Below, piece by piece: positions 14,097 to 21,083 of a stretch of DNA of 22,182 nucleotides. The DNA is from JAEXNA01 sp050486105 (GTDB lineage Bacteria > Vulcanimicrobiota > Xenobia > Xenobiales > JADMJV01), in contig JBJHCR010000073.1 of the NCBI GenBank assembly GCA_050486105.1, forward strand, positions 1 to 22,182, written 5' to 3'. The first letter of the stretch is position 1. Each line of letters begins with the position of its first letter. Under the pieces are notes generated by a model, which saw only the letters and a program-made list of their open reading frames with translations, was not told where the DNA came from and ran no database searches. Made by a program: the position numbers and the translations under genes.

Positions 14097-14330
14097 ATGA
14101 AATCCGAACGGGTGAACGCCTCGGCTTTGCGTAAAGACATCTATCGTCTCCTCGACCGGGTGGCAGAGACCGGTATTCCCTTAGAAATCGAGCGCAAGGG
14201 GCGAGTCCTTCAGATCATCGCTTTGGAGCCTCCGGATCGCTTGAGTGCGCTTCCTCGTCGCGAGGATTTTCTGGTCTGCGAGCCCGAGGAATTACTCGGC
14301 TTGGATTGGTCTGAGGAATGGAAGCCATAG
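14097..14330 (+). CDS. Antitoxin, Phd/YefM family
   Basis: The 77-residue protein begins MKSERVNASALRKDIYRLLDRVAETGIPLEIERKGRVLQII, the pattern of the Phd/YefM N-terminal DNA-binding and dimerisation fold. The C-terminal part (EDFLVCEPEELLGLDWSEEWKP) is acidic and Trp-rich, as expected for a flexible segment wrapping the toxin. It overlaps the toxin gene by 13 bases, the usual antitoxin-first order. It likely represses its own promoter through the repeats at 14052-14080. It could also be labelled VapB because the partner is a PIN toxin, but the N-terminus is not AbrB- or RHH-like. Confidence 0.88.
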   Translation: MKSERVNASALRKDIYRLLDRVAETGIPLEIERKGRVLQIIALEPPDRLSALPRREDFLVCEPEELLGLDWSEEWKP

Positions 14331-14704
14331 CCTACCTAGACACTCACGTCGTTGCTTGGCTCTATGCCGGGAGAACAGAGCTTTTTCCACCCAAGACGCG
14401 GGAGATCCTAAGCAATCATTTGCTGAGAGTCTCGCCAATTCTGACTCTCGAACTCAGCTACCTCAAAGAGATCGGTCGCTTGAACGAAGGCCCAGAGACG
14501 GTTCTTCCCGCTCTTTATGGAAGTCTTGGGCTGCTGATTTGCGACTGCCAGTTCAGCGACGTGGCCCGGAAGGCGTGGAGCATGACCTGGACTAGGGACC
14601 CGTTCGACCGCATGATTACAGCTCAAGCTTCGCTGGGAGGTCATCCCCTGGTGACTAAGGACCGCCTCATTTTGGAACACTATCAAAACTCAGTGTGGGA
14701 TTAG
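14318..14704 (+). CDS. PIN-domain toxin (VapC-type RNase)
   Basis: A PIN-domain protein of 128 residues; such toxins are Mg-dependent RNases, often cutting tRNA or rRNA. The acidic site is complete: D8 (YLDTHVVAWL), E45 (LTLELSYL), D94 and D97 (RDPFDRMITAQA) and D115 (TKDRLI). The DPFDRMI form is that of the subgroup normally paired with Phd/YefM antitoxins. Its ATG at 14318 lies inside the antitoxin gene. The stop is 25 bases from the convergent mqnD stop, with no clear terminator between; a GGCCC/GGGCC hairpin there lacks a T tail. Confidence 0.93.
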   Translation: MEAIAYLDTHVVAWLYAGRTELFPPKTREILSNHLLRVSPILTLELSYLKEIGRLNEGPETVLPALYGSLGLLICDCQFSDVARKAWSMTWTRDPFDRMITAQASLGGHPLVTKDRLILEHYQNSVWD

Positions 14705-14729
14705 GGCCCTCACCTCCCGCTGGGGCCGC

Positions 14730-15551
14730 TCAGCAAAGTTGCTCCAAGCGTTCTAGGGCGGTCCGGCCTTCGGTTCCGAGTTCCAGGCTGTGCTGGTTGA
14801 CGTAGAGTTCGATATGGGCGGCGATGGTGGAGTCTTCGAGTTCGATGGCGTGGGTCCGGAGATAGTCCCATAATGATTGGTTTCCAGGACTGTCTTTGGG
14901 TTGAGCGAACACCTGCCAGGCCATTTCTAGGCTTTGACGCAAAGCTTCTTCGACTCGAGCAACGGGGTCAAGCTCCAGGCTTCTATGGGCCACCATCACA
15001 CCCAGAGGCAGGGGCAGTCCGGTTTGTTCTTCCCACCACTGCCCCAGGTCCAGAGCCAGATGCAGCCCGAAGCTCTGGTAGGCGAATCGCGATTCATGGA
15101 TGATTACCCCGGCGTCTACCTGTCGGCCTTGGAGAACGGCCGGCATGATTTGATCGTAGCGAAGCTCGATCCAGTCAGTAACCCGTGACCCCAGAGCGGC
15201 TCGGGCCAGACGGCAGGCCGTAGTGTCCAAGCCGGGAACAGCCAGACGTAAGGACCCTTGTGGCATTCGAGGCCAGGGCTTTCGACTGACCACCAGCGGG
15301 CCACAACCCCGACCCAGAGCCGCTCCTACGGACAAAAGGCGGTAGCGTTCTTGGACCTCGAGCCGAAAATAAGTGGAGGCGCTCACTTTGGTTAGAGCCC
15401 AAGGGGTTTCACCGAGAGCCCTCAGGTTCAATTCCTGAATGTCGGCGAACCTCGGGGTGATAGGAGGCGCCTCCGAGATGAGTCCGTGTACCCAGGCCCA
15501 AAACAAGAAGGTGTCATTAGGGCAAGGGGAATATCCGAAGTCTATGGGCAT
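14730..15551 (-). CDS. mqnD: 1,4-dihydroxy-6-naphthoate synthase (futalosine menaquinone pathway)
   Basis: MqnD converts cyclic de-hypoxanthine futalosine to 1,4-dihydroxy-6-naphthoate in the alternative menaquinone route. The protein has 273 residues, the usual size. The signature start FGYSPCPNDTFLFWAWVHG is present, followed by a periplasmic-binding-protein-like fold (LRLAVPGLDTTACRLARAAL, DAGVIIHESRFAYQSFGLHLALDLGQWWEEQTGLPLPLG). The start ATG at 15551 is set by this motif and by AAGGAAAG 5 bases upstream; the frame runs open to 15707 without similarity to the family. It follows the pseudopilin genes by 124 bases. No other mqn genes are in the window. Confidence 0.94.
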   Translation of the reverse strand: MPIDFGYSPCPNDTFLFWAWVHGLISEAPPITPRFADIQELNLRALGETPWALTKVSASTYFRLEVQERYRLLSVGAALGRGCGPLVVSRKPWPRMPQGSLRLAVPGLDTTACRLARAALGSRVTDWIELRYDQIMPAVLQGRQVDAGVIIHESRFAYQSFGLHLALDLGQWWEEQTGLPLPLGVMVAHRSLELDPVARVEEALRQSLEMAWQVFAQPKDSPGNQSLWDYLRTHAIELEDSTIAAHIELYVNQHSLELGTEGRTALERLEQLC

Positions 15552-15675
15552 GCGGGCTTTCCTTGGTCCATCACAAAGGCGGGCTCGGAGGGTTTCATTC
15601 CCAGACCTTCGGAAAAGGTTTGAGGTGAACCTGGTGTCTTCCTGAGGGGCTGGCAAGGACGCTTCTCTTGAGCGA

Positions 15676-16311
15676 TCACAGAGATTTGGGGGCGGAACTC
15701 GTGACATACTCTAGACGCTTCACATAGCCGCGTTCCTCCTGTGACACCTCTAGGTGGAATTGAACGCTGGCGGAGAGATGCTCGATCCGAAGCTCGGTGA
15801 CCCGTCCGGGCAAAGGGGCGCAGAGAACGTTTTCGCGGAAGTAGGCCGTGGTTTTCTCGTCGTCCCGAGGGGGAGGAAGATCCGTGGGTTGGTCGAGATT
15901 CTCCGTGCCTCGATAGATCCGGTCTTCGACGGGGTCGTACCAGTAGCAGATGCGTTTCTGCCAAATGGGTCTGCGGGAGGCTGGGTCAAGATGCAACACT
16001 CCATCCTCGTCGCGAGGAGACAAAAAGACCAGGCCGACCGGAGCTTCGTCGGAATAATTCGGAACGGAATCTGGAGTGAACTCTGGCCACACCGAGGCAC
16101 GAGGAGATTCGGCAACCTCACGGGCGAGGCGGGCCAACAGGGCCAGGGCGTCTTGCTGGAGTTCCACCGAATGGCGCAGATTCAGAAATTGTTTGACCCC
16201 AGAGTTCATGGCCAAATGAGTGAGCCCCAAGAGCAAGGCCAGAAGGGCCATGGCCACCAAGAGTTCGGCCAAACTCAGAGCCCGATCGGACCGTCTCAAA
16301 ATTCGAATCAT
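15676..16311 (-). CDS. Prepilin-type pseudopilin, GspJ/PulJ-like
   Basis: A 211-residue pseudopilin, probably a minor tip subunit of a type II secretion or type IV pilus-like assembly in the inner membrane and periplasm. The N-terminus MIRILRRSDRA-LSLAELLVAMALLALLLGL is a class III signal with Glu at +5; the residue before the predicted cut is Ala, not the usual Gly. The globular part includes SVELQQDALALLARLAREVAESP and a loop of regular strands (ICYWYDPVEDRIYRGTEN) seen in GspJ. The ATG at 16311 overlaps the previous stop as ATGA; a longer frame to 16443 lies within the previous gene and is rejected. Confidence 0.85.
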   Translation of the reverse strand: MIRILRRSDRALSLAELLVAMALLALLLGLTHLAMNSGVKQFLNLRHSVELQQDALALLARLAREVAESPRASVWPEFTPDSVPNYSDEAPVGLVFLSPRDEDGVLHLDPASRRPIWQKRICYWYDPVEDRIYRGTENLDQPTDLPPPRDDEKTTAYFRENVLCAPLPGRVTELRIEHLSASVQFHLEVSQEERGYVKRLEYVTSSAPKSL

Positions 16312-16748
16312 GGAGCGGAAGCCTCGTGCAACAAAGTGGACATTTCCAAGGTGCGTTCCTCCCCGGCCTCGTTCCAGCGGACCTGCGAGCGAACCAGCTT
16401 CTCGCCTTCCATTAGGCCGTCGGTGGTGGTGGTCACCTCCCATTCAAAGACGGAATTGGTCTGTTTGGAGACGACCGGGGTGGTGGTGCGATGGTCCTCG
16501 AGGGTTTCGGTGAGAGTGATCGTGCGGTCGGCTTCGGGACGGGCGGCTAACGTCTCGACTTCGTGATAGCCCAGGGAGATGGCCTCATCGAGAACCTGTC
16601 GACAAATGTGACTAGCGCCGAGGAGAGAGCGGCTTTGGTTGACCGCGCGGTGGTTGATAGGCCACATGGCCGCAAACAAAGGCACTACTGTGATGAAAAG
16701 AAACAGGGCGAGAATCACTTCGAGGAGAGTCATGCCCCTCGTCGCCAT
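16308..16748 (-). CDS. Prepilin-type pseudopilin, GspI/PilV-like
   Basis: The 146-residue protein has a very short leader, MATRG, then MTLLEVILALFLFITVVPLFAAM: a perfect prepilin peptidase site with Glu at +5 and a hydrophobic helix. Its size and short leader fit GspI or PilV-type minor pilins. The remainder is a small beta-rich domain (VFEWEVTTTTDGLMEGEKLVRSQVRWNEAGEERTLEMSTLL). The start ATG at 16748 shares a base with the preceding stop (TGATG). It is translated between the large GspK/PilX-like protein and the GspJ-like one, so the three probably assemble together. Confidence 0.87.
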   Translation of the reverse strand: MATRGMTLLEVILALFLFITVVPLFAAMWPINHRAVNQSRSLLGASHICRQVLDEAISLGYHEVETLAARPEADRTITLTETLEDHRTTTPVVSKQTNSVFEWEVTTTTDGLMEGEKLVRSQVRWNEAGEERTLEMSTLLHEASAP

Positions 16749-18103
16749 CACTTGACCGTCCAAATGCTGTCAAACCTTAGTCCTTCAAGGGAGACGTTAG
16801 GATCTCCACCCTGCGCCAGTTCGTTGAAGTAGTGAACGACCCCCCGTTTCGAGACACCGTCGTCATAGCCAACCACCCGAACCACGTCGGCGCTCACCCG
16901 ACCGAAGAGGTCTCCATAGATCACCACCCGGCTTTCAGGGGCTCTAAGTTTGCCCCACATGGCGGCGTTCGTGGATAAGCAGCCCGAGTCGTTCGACGGT
17001 TCGTGGGGTTCGCCGAGGGAAAAATTGCGAGACCAGGGCAAATAGTCATAACTCGCTCGGTTGCCGGTCAGGATGATTTCCAGATCTCTGGGGTCACCAT
17101 TGATGTTGAGCTTGCTGTTGTCACTGAGTCGGAACAGACCGTCCACATAGATGGTGACCGGGCCGTCTAGAACAGAGATCTCTACATCTTGCCAAGACTC
17201 GAAGTTCTCCTTGATGTAGTACTCCCCCGACTCCAGTTCGATTCTGGCGTCGCCGTCAAAGTGCCAACTGTTGTAGTGGTCGGGCCAGAGGGTTTTGTAA
17301 GAGCCGGCCCCATATTGAGCATCCCAGTCTCCGGTGTAGATAATTTCCGGACTTTCTTTCAGTTCAGGGGCCTCGTTGAGAGGCATTTCTCCCTTGATCC
17401 AAGACTCTGGGTCGACGGTGTAGACGTGGGGTTCAGGAGTTCCCATGTCCCCATCCACCCCAGTGCTGGCAATGTTGCCGTTCACCGTCGAAGGGATGGG
17501 GTTGGGGATGGCGGGAAGTTCAACCGGCCTAGTCGATACGCTGGCTTTGCCATCGACGGCTCCGACGTGCGCGGCTTGGGGGACTTCCACCAGGTTTTCC
17601 GGCTTGAAGCTTCCGAAGGGAGCCTCGAAGGCCACTGCCGTGCCTCCGACCATCTGCACTTCTTTCTTGGCGAGGATCGCTAGGGAGTCCTCACTCATCT
17701 GTCCAGTCTTGACTACTCCTGCGACCGTACGGACGGTGTCGCCCACCTTACCCTCGGCGATCACCAGCAAGGTTTGGTCGGGAAGGGTAACTCCAATCTG
17801 AGTCGGCAAGGGCCCCCCCGAGATATTTCTTACAATCTCCAGAGTGTAGGTCGCCTCTGCAGACTCTGGAAACGGTTTGTCGACAGCTCCGGCAAAGTCC
17901 GGGTCGGCGCGAAGCTCGGAAAGCCCCCGCTGAAGAGCCCCGTAGGCCGCAAAATAAGCTTGCTCCTGGGTTCCGGATCGTTGATTTCGGCTCAAGCTCA
18001 ACCCCGCTTGCCACCCGACCACTCCGGCCAACAAGCCGACGACCATGATGAGAGAGAGAACCGAGACCAAGGCTATTCCTGAAGCGGGAGACATATTGCG
18101 CAT
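16748..18103 (-). CDS. PilX/GspK-like pilus-tip protein with large C-terminal domain
   Basis: The 451-residue protein starts MRNMSPASG-IALVSVLSLIMVVGLLAGVVGW, a prepilin-like segment without Glu at +5, as in GspK and PilX tip subunits. The following SLSRNQRSGTQEQAYFAAYGALQRGLSELRAD is the typical PilX helix. The body from about residue 120 is not canonical GspK: it is a beta-rich domain (GEYYIKENFESWQDVEISVLDGPVTIYVDGLFRLSDNSKLNINGDPRDLEIILTG) resembling the adhesin-like domain often found in PilX-type proteins. It begins the cassette. The start is ATG 18103, or 18094; the ribosome site is weak. I infer it caps the pseudopilus and displays a binding domain. Confidence 0.8.
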   Translation of the reverse strand: MRNMSPASGIALVSVLSLIMVVGLLAGVVGWQAGLSLSRNQRSGTQEQAYFAAYGALQRGLSELRADPDFAGAVDKPFPESAEATYTLEIVRNISGGPLPTQIGVTLPDQTLLVIAEGKVGDTVRTVAGVVKTGQMSEDSLAILAKKEVQMVGGTAVAFEAPFGSFKPENLVEVPQAAHVGAVDGKASVSTRPVELPAIPNPIPSTVNGNIASTGVDGDMGTPEPHVYTVDPESWIKGEMPLNEAPELKESPEIIYTGDWDAQYGAGSYKTLWPDHYNSWHFDGDARIELESGEYYIKENFESWQDVEISVLDGPVTIYVDGLFRLSDNSKLNINGDPRDLEIILTGNRASYDYLPWSRNFSLGEPHEPSNDSGCLSTNAAMWGKLRAPESRVVIYGDLFGRVSADVVRVVGYDDGVSKRGVVHYFNELAQGGDPNVSLEGLRFDSIWTVK

Positions 18104-18506
18104 GATTATCTAGAGTAACAAGAAAAGTATCGAACTTCACGGACACGGAAAATGTTAACCTTTTGAAGCTCTTTTTGTGGCAAAGTGCCAAGGTTGGAGT
18201 CGACCCAGGACATCAGCTTGCCCTACAAGAGTTCGAATACTCGTTCTTCCGGTCTTGAGGAACGTGATCTTTTTGATAAGGCTTTTCGACAAGGATACCC
18301 TACCGAGGAGGCGTTCAGGGACTACAGGGCAGGGAAAAACGTCGTTGTTGAGTCCTATACCATCATTTATGCATAGAATCGATCGGCCCGGGGTAAACTC
18401 AACCCACTAGGGGCCAACGACATCCGGCCCCTCCCGTTGTCTCCTTGGATTCAGCATCGGACTCAAGTTTGCGCTCGTCTCTCGAGACATCAGGAAGTTG
18501 GGAAGT
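18104..18506. other. 403-bp gap between pseudopilin and CoA-transferase genes
   Basis: It holds the possible small gene at 18185-18376, a short palindrome TGGCA-AAG-TGCCA (18178-18190) overlapping that gene's GTG, and a GC hairpin AGGGGCC/GGCCCCT (18409-18415 and 18426-18432) without a T tail. I could not find a promoter with both boxes in either direction. Confidence 0.5.
18185..18376 (+). CDS. Possible small protein of unknown function
   Basis: A 63-codon frame from GTG 18185 reads MPRLESTQDISLPYKSSNTRSSGLEERDLFDKAFRQGYPTEEAFRDYRAGKNVVVESYTIIYA. The second half has the charged/hydrophobic balance of a folded protein, and the frame closes on its own stop before the CoA-transferase leader. 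No Shine-Dalgarno sequence or promoter is evident, and I do not recognise the family. It could be a genuine small gene or a remnant of a larger one. Confidence 0.35.
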   Translation: MPRLESTQDISLPYKSSNTRSSGLEERDLFDKAFRQGYPTEEAFRDYRAGKNVVVESYTIIYA

Positions 18507-19214
18507 ATGGATAAACGCACGAAAATTGACTCGGCCATCGAGCGCGTCCGGGATGGCATGACTTTGATGATGGGGGGGTTTGGTCTTTGTGGCATCCCAG
18601 AGAACCTGGTTAAGGCCCTGCTGAAAAAAGGCTGCAAGAACCTCACCATCATCTCTAACAACGCCGGTGTGGACGACGCCGGGATCGGCCTGCTCATCGC
18701 CCAAGGGCAAGTGAATAAGATGATCTCGAGTTATATCGGAGAGAACCGAGCGCTCGAGCAGAAGATGATCAACGACGAGATTGAAGTGGAGTTGAACCCC
18801 CAAGGAACCTTGGCCGAGCGCATTCGGGCCGGGGGGGCAGGAATCGCCGGTTTCTACACCCCCACGGGAGTGGGCACTCTGATCGCCGAAGGCAAAGAGG
18901 TTCGGGAGTTCGAGGGCCGCAAGTATTTACTGGAGCGGGCCTTGAAGGCCGACGTGGCTTTCATCAAAGCCTATCGGGCCGACACTCACGGCAACCTGAC
19001 TTACCGCAAGACGGCCAGGAACTTCAACCCTATCATGGCCACTGCCGCCCATTTCGTGATCGCTGAGGCTGAAGAGATCGTTGAGGCCGGTCAACTAGGC
19101 ACCGATGAGATCGTCACCCCCGGGGTTTATGTGAATGCCCTGATCTTAGGAGAGAGTTATGAAAAGCGTATCGAAAAAAGAACTTATCGCTCAAAGAGTG
19201 GCGCAGGAGCTTAA
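18507..19214 (+). CDS. scoA: 3-oxoacid CoA-transferase, subunit A
   Basis: This is the alpha subunit of a heteromeric CoA-transferase (ScoA/AtoD/PcaI group), which moves CoA between an acyl donor such as succinyl-CoA and acetoacetate or a related acid. The protein has 235 residues, the family size. The glycine-rich GGFGLCGIP motif is at 23-31; ISNNAGVDDAGIGLL and YIGENRALEQKMINDEIEVELNPQGTLAERIRAGGAGIAGFYTPTG are diagnostic of the SCOT-like branch. ATG 18507 is favoured over TTG 18498 because AGGAAG is 9 bases before it. Its 3' end overlaps scoB by 56 bases. Substrate preference cannot be fixed from sequence. Confidence 0.93.
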   Translation: MDKRTKIDSAIERVRDGMTLMMGGFGLCGIPENLVKALLKKGCKNLTIISNNAGVDDAGIGLLIAQGQVNKMISSYIGENRALEQKMINDEIEVELNPQGTLAERIRAGGAGIAGFYTPTGVGTLIAEGKEVREFEGRKYLLERALKADVAFIKAYRADTHGNLTYRKTARNFNPIMATAAHFVIAEAEEIVEAGQLGTDEIVTPGVYVNALILGESYEKRIEKRTYRSKSGAGA

Positions 19215-19812
19215 AGACGGCTACTACGTCAACTTGGGAATCGGCATACCCACGTTGGTGGCCAACTACATCCCCGAAGGGATGACGGTGATCCTCCACT
19301 CCGAAAACGGCATGCTGGGCATTGGTCCGTACCCCTGGGAGGGCGAGGAGGACGCCGATCTCATCAACGCTGGAAAAGAGACGGTGAGCGAGATCCCCGG
19401 CACCTCGTATTTCCACTCGGCCGATTCCTTCGCCATGATTAGAGGGGGACATCTGGACCTCACGGTGATCGGAGCCATGGAAGTGGATGCTCAGGGAAAT
19501 CTGGCCAACTGGATGATCCCCGGTCACAAAGTCAAGGGAATGGGAGGGGCCATGGACCTGGTAGCCGGGTCCAAAAAGGTGATCATCGCCATGCAGCACA
19601 CCGCCCGTGACGGCTCCTATAAGATCGTTGAAAAATGCAGCCTACCACTCACTGGAGAGGGTGTGGTGGACCTTATTGTCACCGATCTCGCGGTCATCGA
19701 GGTCACTCCCGACGGACTGGTACTCAAGGAGGTACAACCTGGCTCCACGGTGGACCAAGTGGTCGCCGCTACCGGAGCACCCCTGAAAGTGGCCGCGGAG
19801 CTTGCCTCTTAG
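19159..19812 (+). CDS. scoB: 3-oxoacid CoA-transferase, subunit B
   Basis: The beta subunit has 217 residues. The active-site glutamate that forms the CoA thioester is E49 in HSENGMLG, next to the GIGIPT motif (27-32). MEVDAQGNLANWMIPGHKVKGMGGAMDLV is characteristic of the group. AGGAGA stands a few bases before the ATG at 19159, within the scoA reading frame, and the last 56 bases of scoA are read in two frames. It is followed after 67 bases by an acyl-CoA dehydrogenase, which places ketoacid activation and acyl-CoA oxidation in one transcript. Confidence 0.95.
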   Translation: MKSVSKKELIAQRVAQELKDGYYVNLGIGIPTLVANYIPEGMTVILHSENGMLGIGPYPWEGEEDADLINAGKETVSEIPGTSYFHSADSFAMIRGGHLDLTVIGAMEVDAQGNLANWMIPGHKVKGMGGAMDLVAGSKKVIIAMQHTARDGSYKIVEKCSLPLTGEGVVDLIVTDLAVIEVTPDGLVLKEVQPGSTVDQVVAATGAPLKVAAELAS

Positions 19813-19879
19813 CCCTCGCGTCAAACTTGACCTCAAGTAAATGTTACGGAATCTCAAAAGCGTGAAAAGGAACACGACC

Positions 19880-21079
19880 ATGACAAGTGCAGCGACCTTG
19901 ACCCAGGAAGGCACTCACCTTGCCGACAGCCATCTGCTGTCCGATGAGCATCGGGCTTTTCGTTCGGAGTTGCGAGAGTTTCTCGAGCAACACGTCGAGC
20001 CCATAGCCGAAGAGTATGAGGCTACGGAGCGGTTTCCCAGGGAACTCCTACTGGGTCCCATGGCCGAACGGGGCTATTTGGGGTTGCCGTTTCCTAATAA
20101 GTTCGGTGGGCGAGACCTCGACTCGGTCTCTACCGCTATGCTGGTGGAAGAATGCTCCCGCACTTGGGGCTCTCTGGGGATCATAATGGCGGCCCACATT
20201 GGTCTGGGCAGCAACCCGATCGCCACCTGGGGCACCGAGGAGCAGAAGTCTAAGTATCTCACCCCCTTGGCCAAAGGCGAGCGCCTGGGGGGCTATGGGC
20301 TGACCGAACCGCAAGCCGGAAGTGATTCGGGGGCCACCAAAACAAAAGCTGAATTTGATGGAACCCACTGGATTCTCAACGGGCAGAAGGCTTGGTGCAC
20401 CAACGCCACCGAGGCTTTCAGCTATGTGGTCAGCGCGGTCACCGACCCAGATTTGGGTCATCGGGGGATTTCGGCCTTCATCGTGGAGAAGGACTTTCCG
20501 GGCTTCAGCTTTGGCAAGAAAGAAGACAAAACTGGTCTACGGGCATCGGCCACTGGGACTCTGATTTTTGACAACTGCAAGGTGCCAGCGGAGAATCTGT
20601 TGGGGCAGCGGGGTGAGGGCTTCAAGTACTTCATGCAGACTCTAGATGGCGGGCGCATCACCATCGGGGCCATGGCTTTAGGGCTGGCTCAATCGGCTTT
20701 GGACGAACTCGTCAAGGTGCTCTCTCAGGAGAACCTGTTGGAGGACCTATGGGAGAATGAGTATCGCCTGGCTCCTCTGGCTGAGATCGCCACCGAAGTG
20801 GCTGCGGCCCGCCATATGATTTATAACGCTGCGATCCAAAAGGATCGCCTGCCGCGTTGGACCCTAGACGGGGCCTTCGCCAAGTTTTTCGCTTCGGAGA
20901 TCGCCATGCGCGCCACAGACAAAGCGGTGGAGCACCTGGGACTTTTGGGACTGCCCATGAACAGCAAGGTGAGCAGGGCTTTCCGGGACACGAAATTGAC
21001 CACTATCGGCGAAGGGACCAACGAGATTCATCGGGTGGTCATCGCTCGAGAAATTCTTAAAGGAATCATAAAGGAGTAG
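19880..21079 (+). CDS. Acyl-CoA dehydrogenase with diverged FAD-contact segment
   Basis: The protein has 399 residues, normal length for short/medium-chain or branched-chain acyl-CoA dehydrogenases. Conserved parts: GYGLTEPQAGSDSGATKT, WILNGQKAWCTNA, FIVEKDFPGFSFGKKEDKTGLRAS and the catalytic-base motif IGEGTNEIHRVV with E378. The region that is ERxQFGxxIxxFQ in most members, including both other dehydrogenases here, reads SQENLLEDLWENEYRLAPL (about residues 282-300), so the Arg and Gln-Phe-Gly contacts to FAD are missing. The frame is intact, so this is divergence, not damage. The start ATG 19880 has AAAAGGAA 7 bases upstream; the earlier ATG 19841 lacks one. It could prefer another partner or substrate. 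Confidence 0.93.
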   Translation: MTSAATLTQEGTHLADSHLLSDEHRAFRSELREFLEQHVEPIAEEYEATERFPRELLLGPMAERGYLGLPFPNKFGGRDLDSVSTAMLVEECSRTWGSLGIIMAAHIGLGSNPIATWGTEEQKSKYLTPLAKGERLGGYGLTEPQAGSDSGATKTKAEFDGTHWILNGQKAWCTNATEAFSYVVSAVTDPDLGHRGISAFIVEKDFPGFSFGKKEDKTGLRASATGTLIFDNCKVPAENLLGQRGEGFKYFMQTLDGGRITIGAMALGLAQSALDELVKVLSQENLLEDLWENEYRLAPLAEIATEVAAARHMIYNAAIQKDRLPRWTLDGAFAKFFASEIAMRATDKAVEHLGLLGLPMNSKVSRAFRDTKLTTIGEGTNEIHRVVIAREILKGIIKE

Positions 21080-21083
21080 AATG

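Noticed and set aside
14705..14729. Terminator between the PIN toxin gene and mqnD
   Set aside because: A GGCCC/GGGCC pairing is present near here but lacks a T tail on either strand.
15754..16566. 270-codon plus-strand frame
   Set aside because: It is antisense to two pseudopilin genes with clear prepilin signals; no family pattern of its own.
17189..17683. 164-codon plus-strand frame
   Set aside because: Antisense to the PilX/GspK-like gene and without a recognisable start site.
18409..18432. GC hairpin AGGGGCC/GGCCCCT as a terminator for the small ORF
   Set aside because: It has no T tract after it, so intrinsic termination is not supported.
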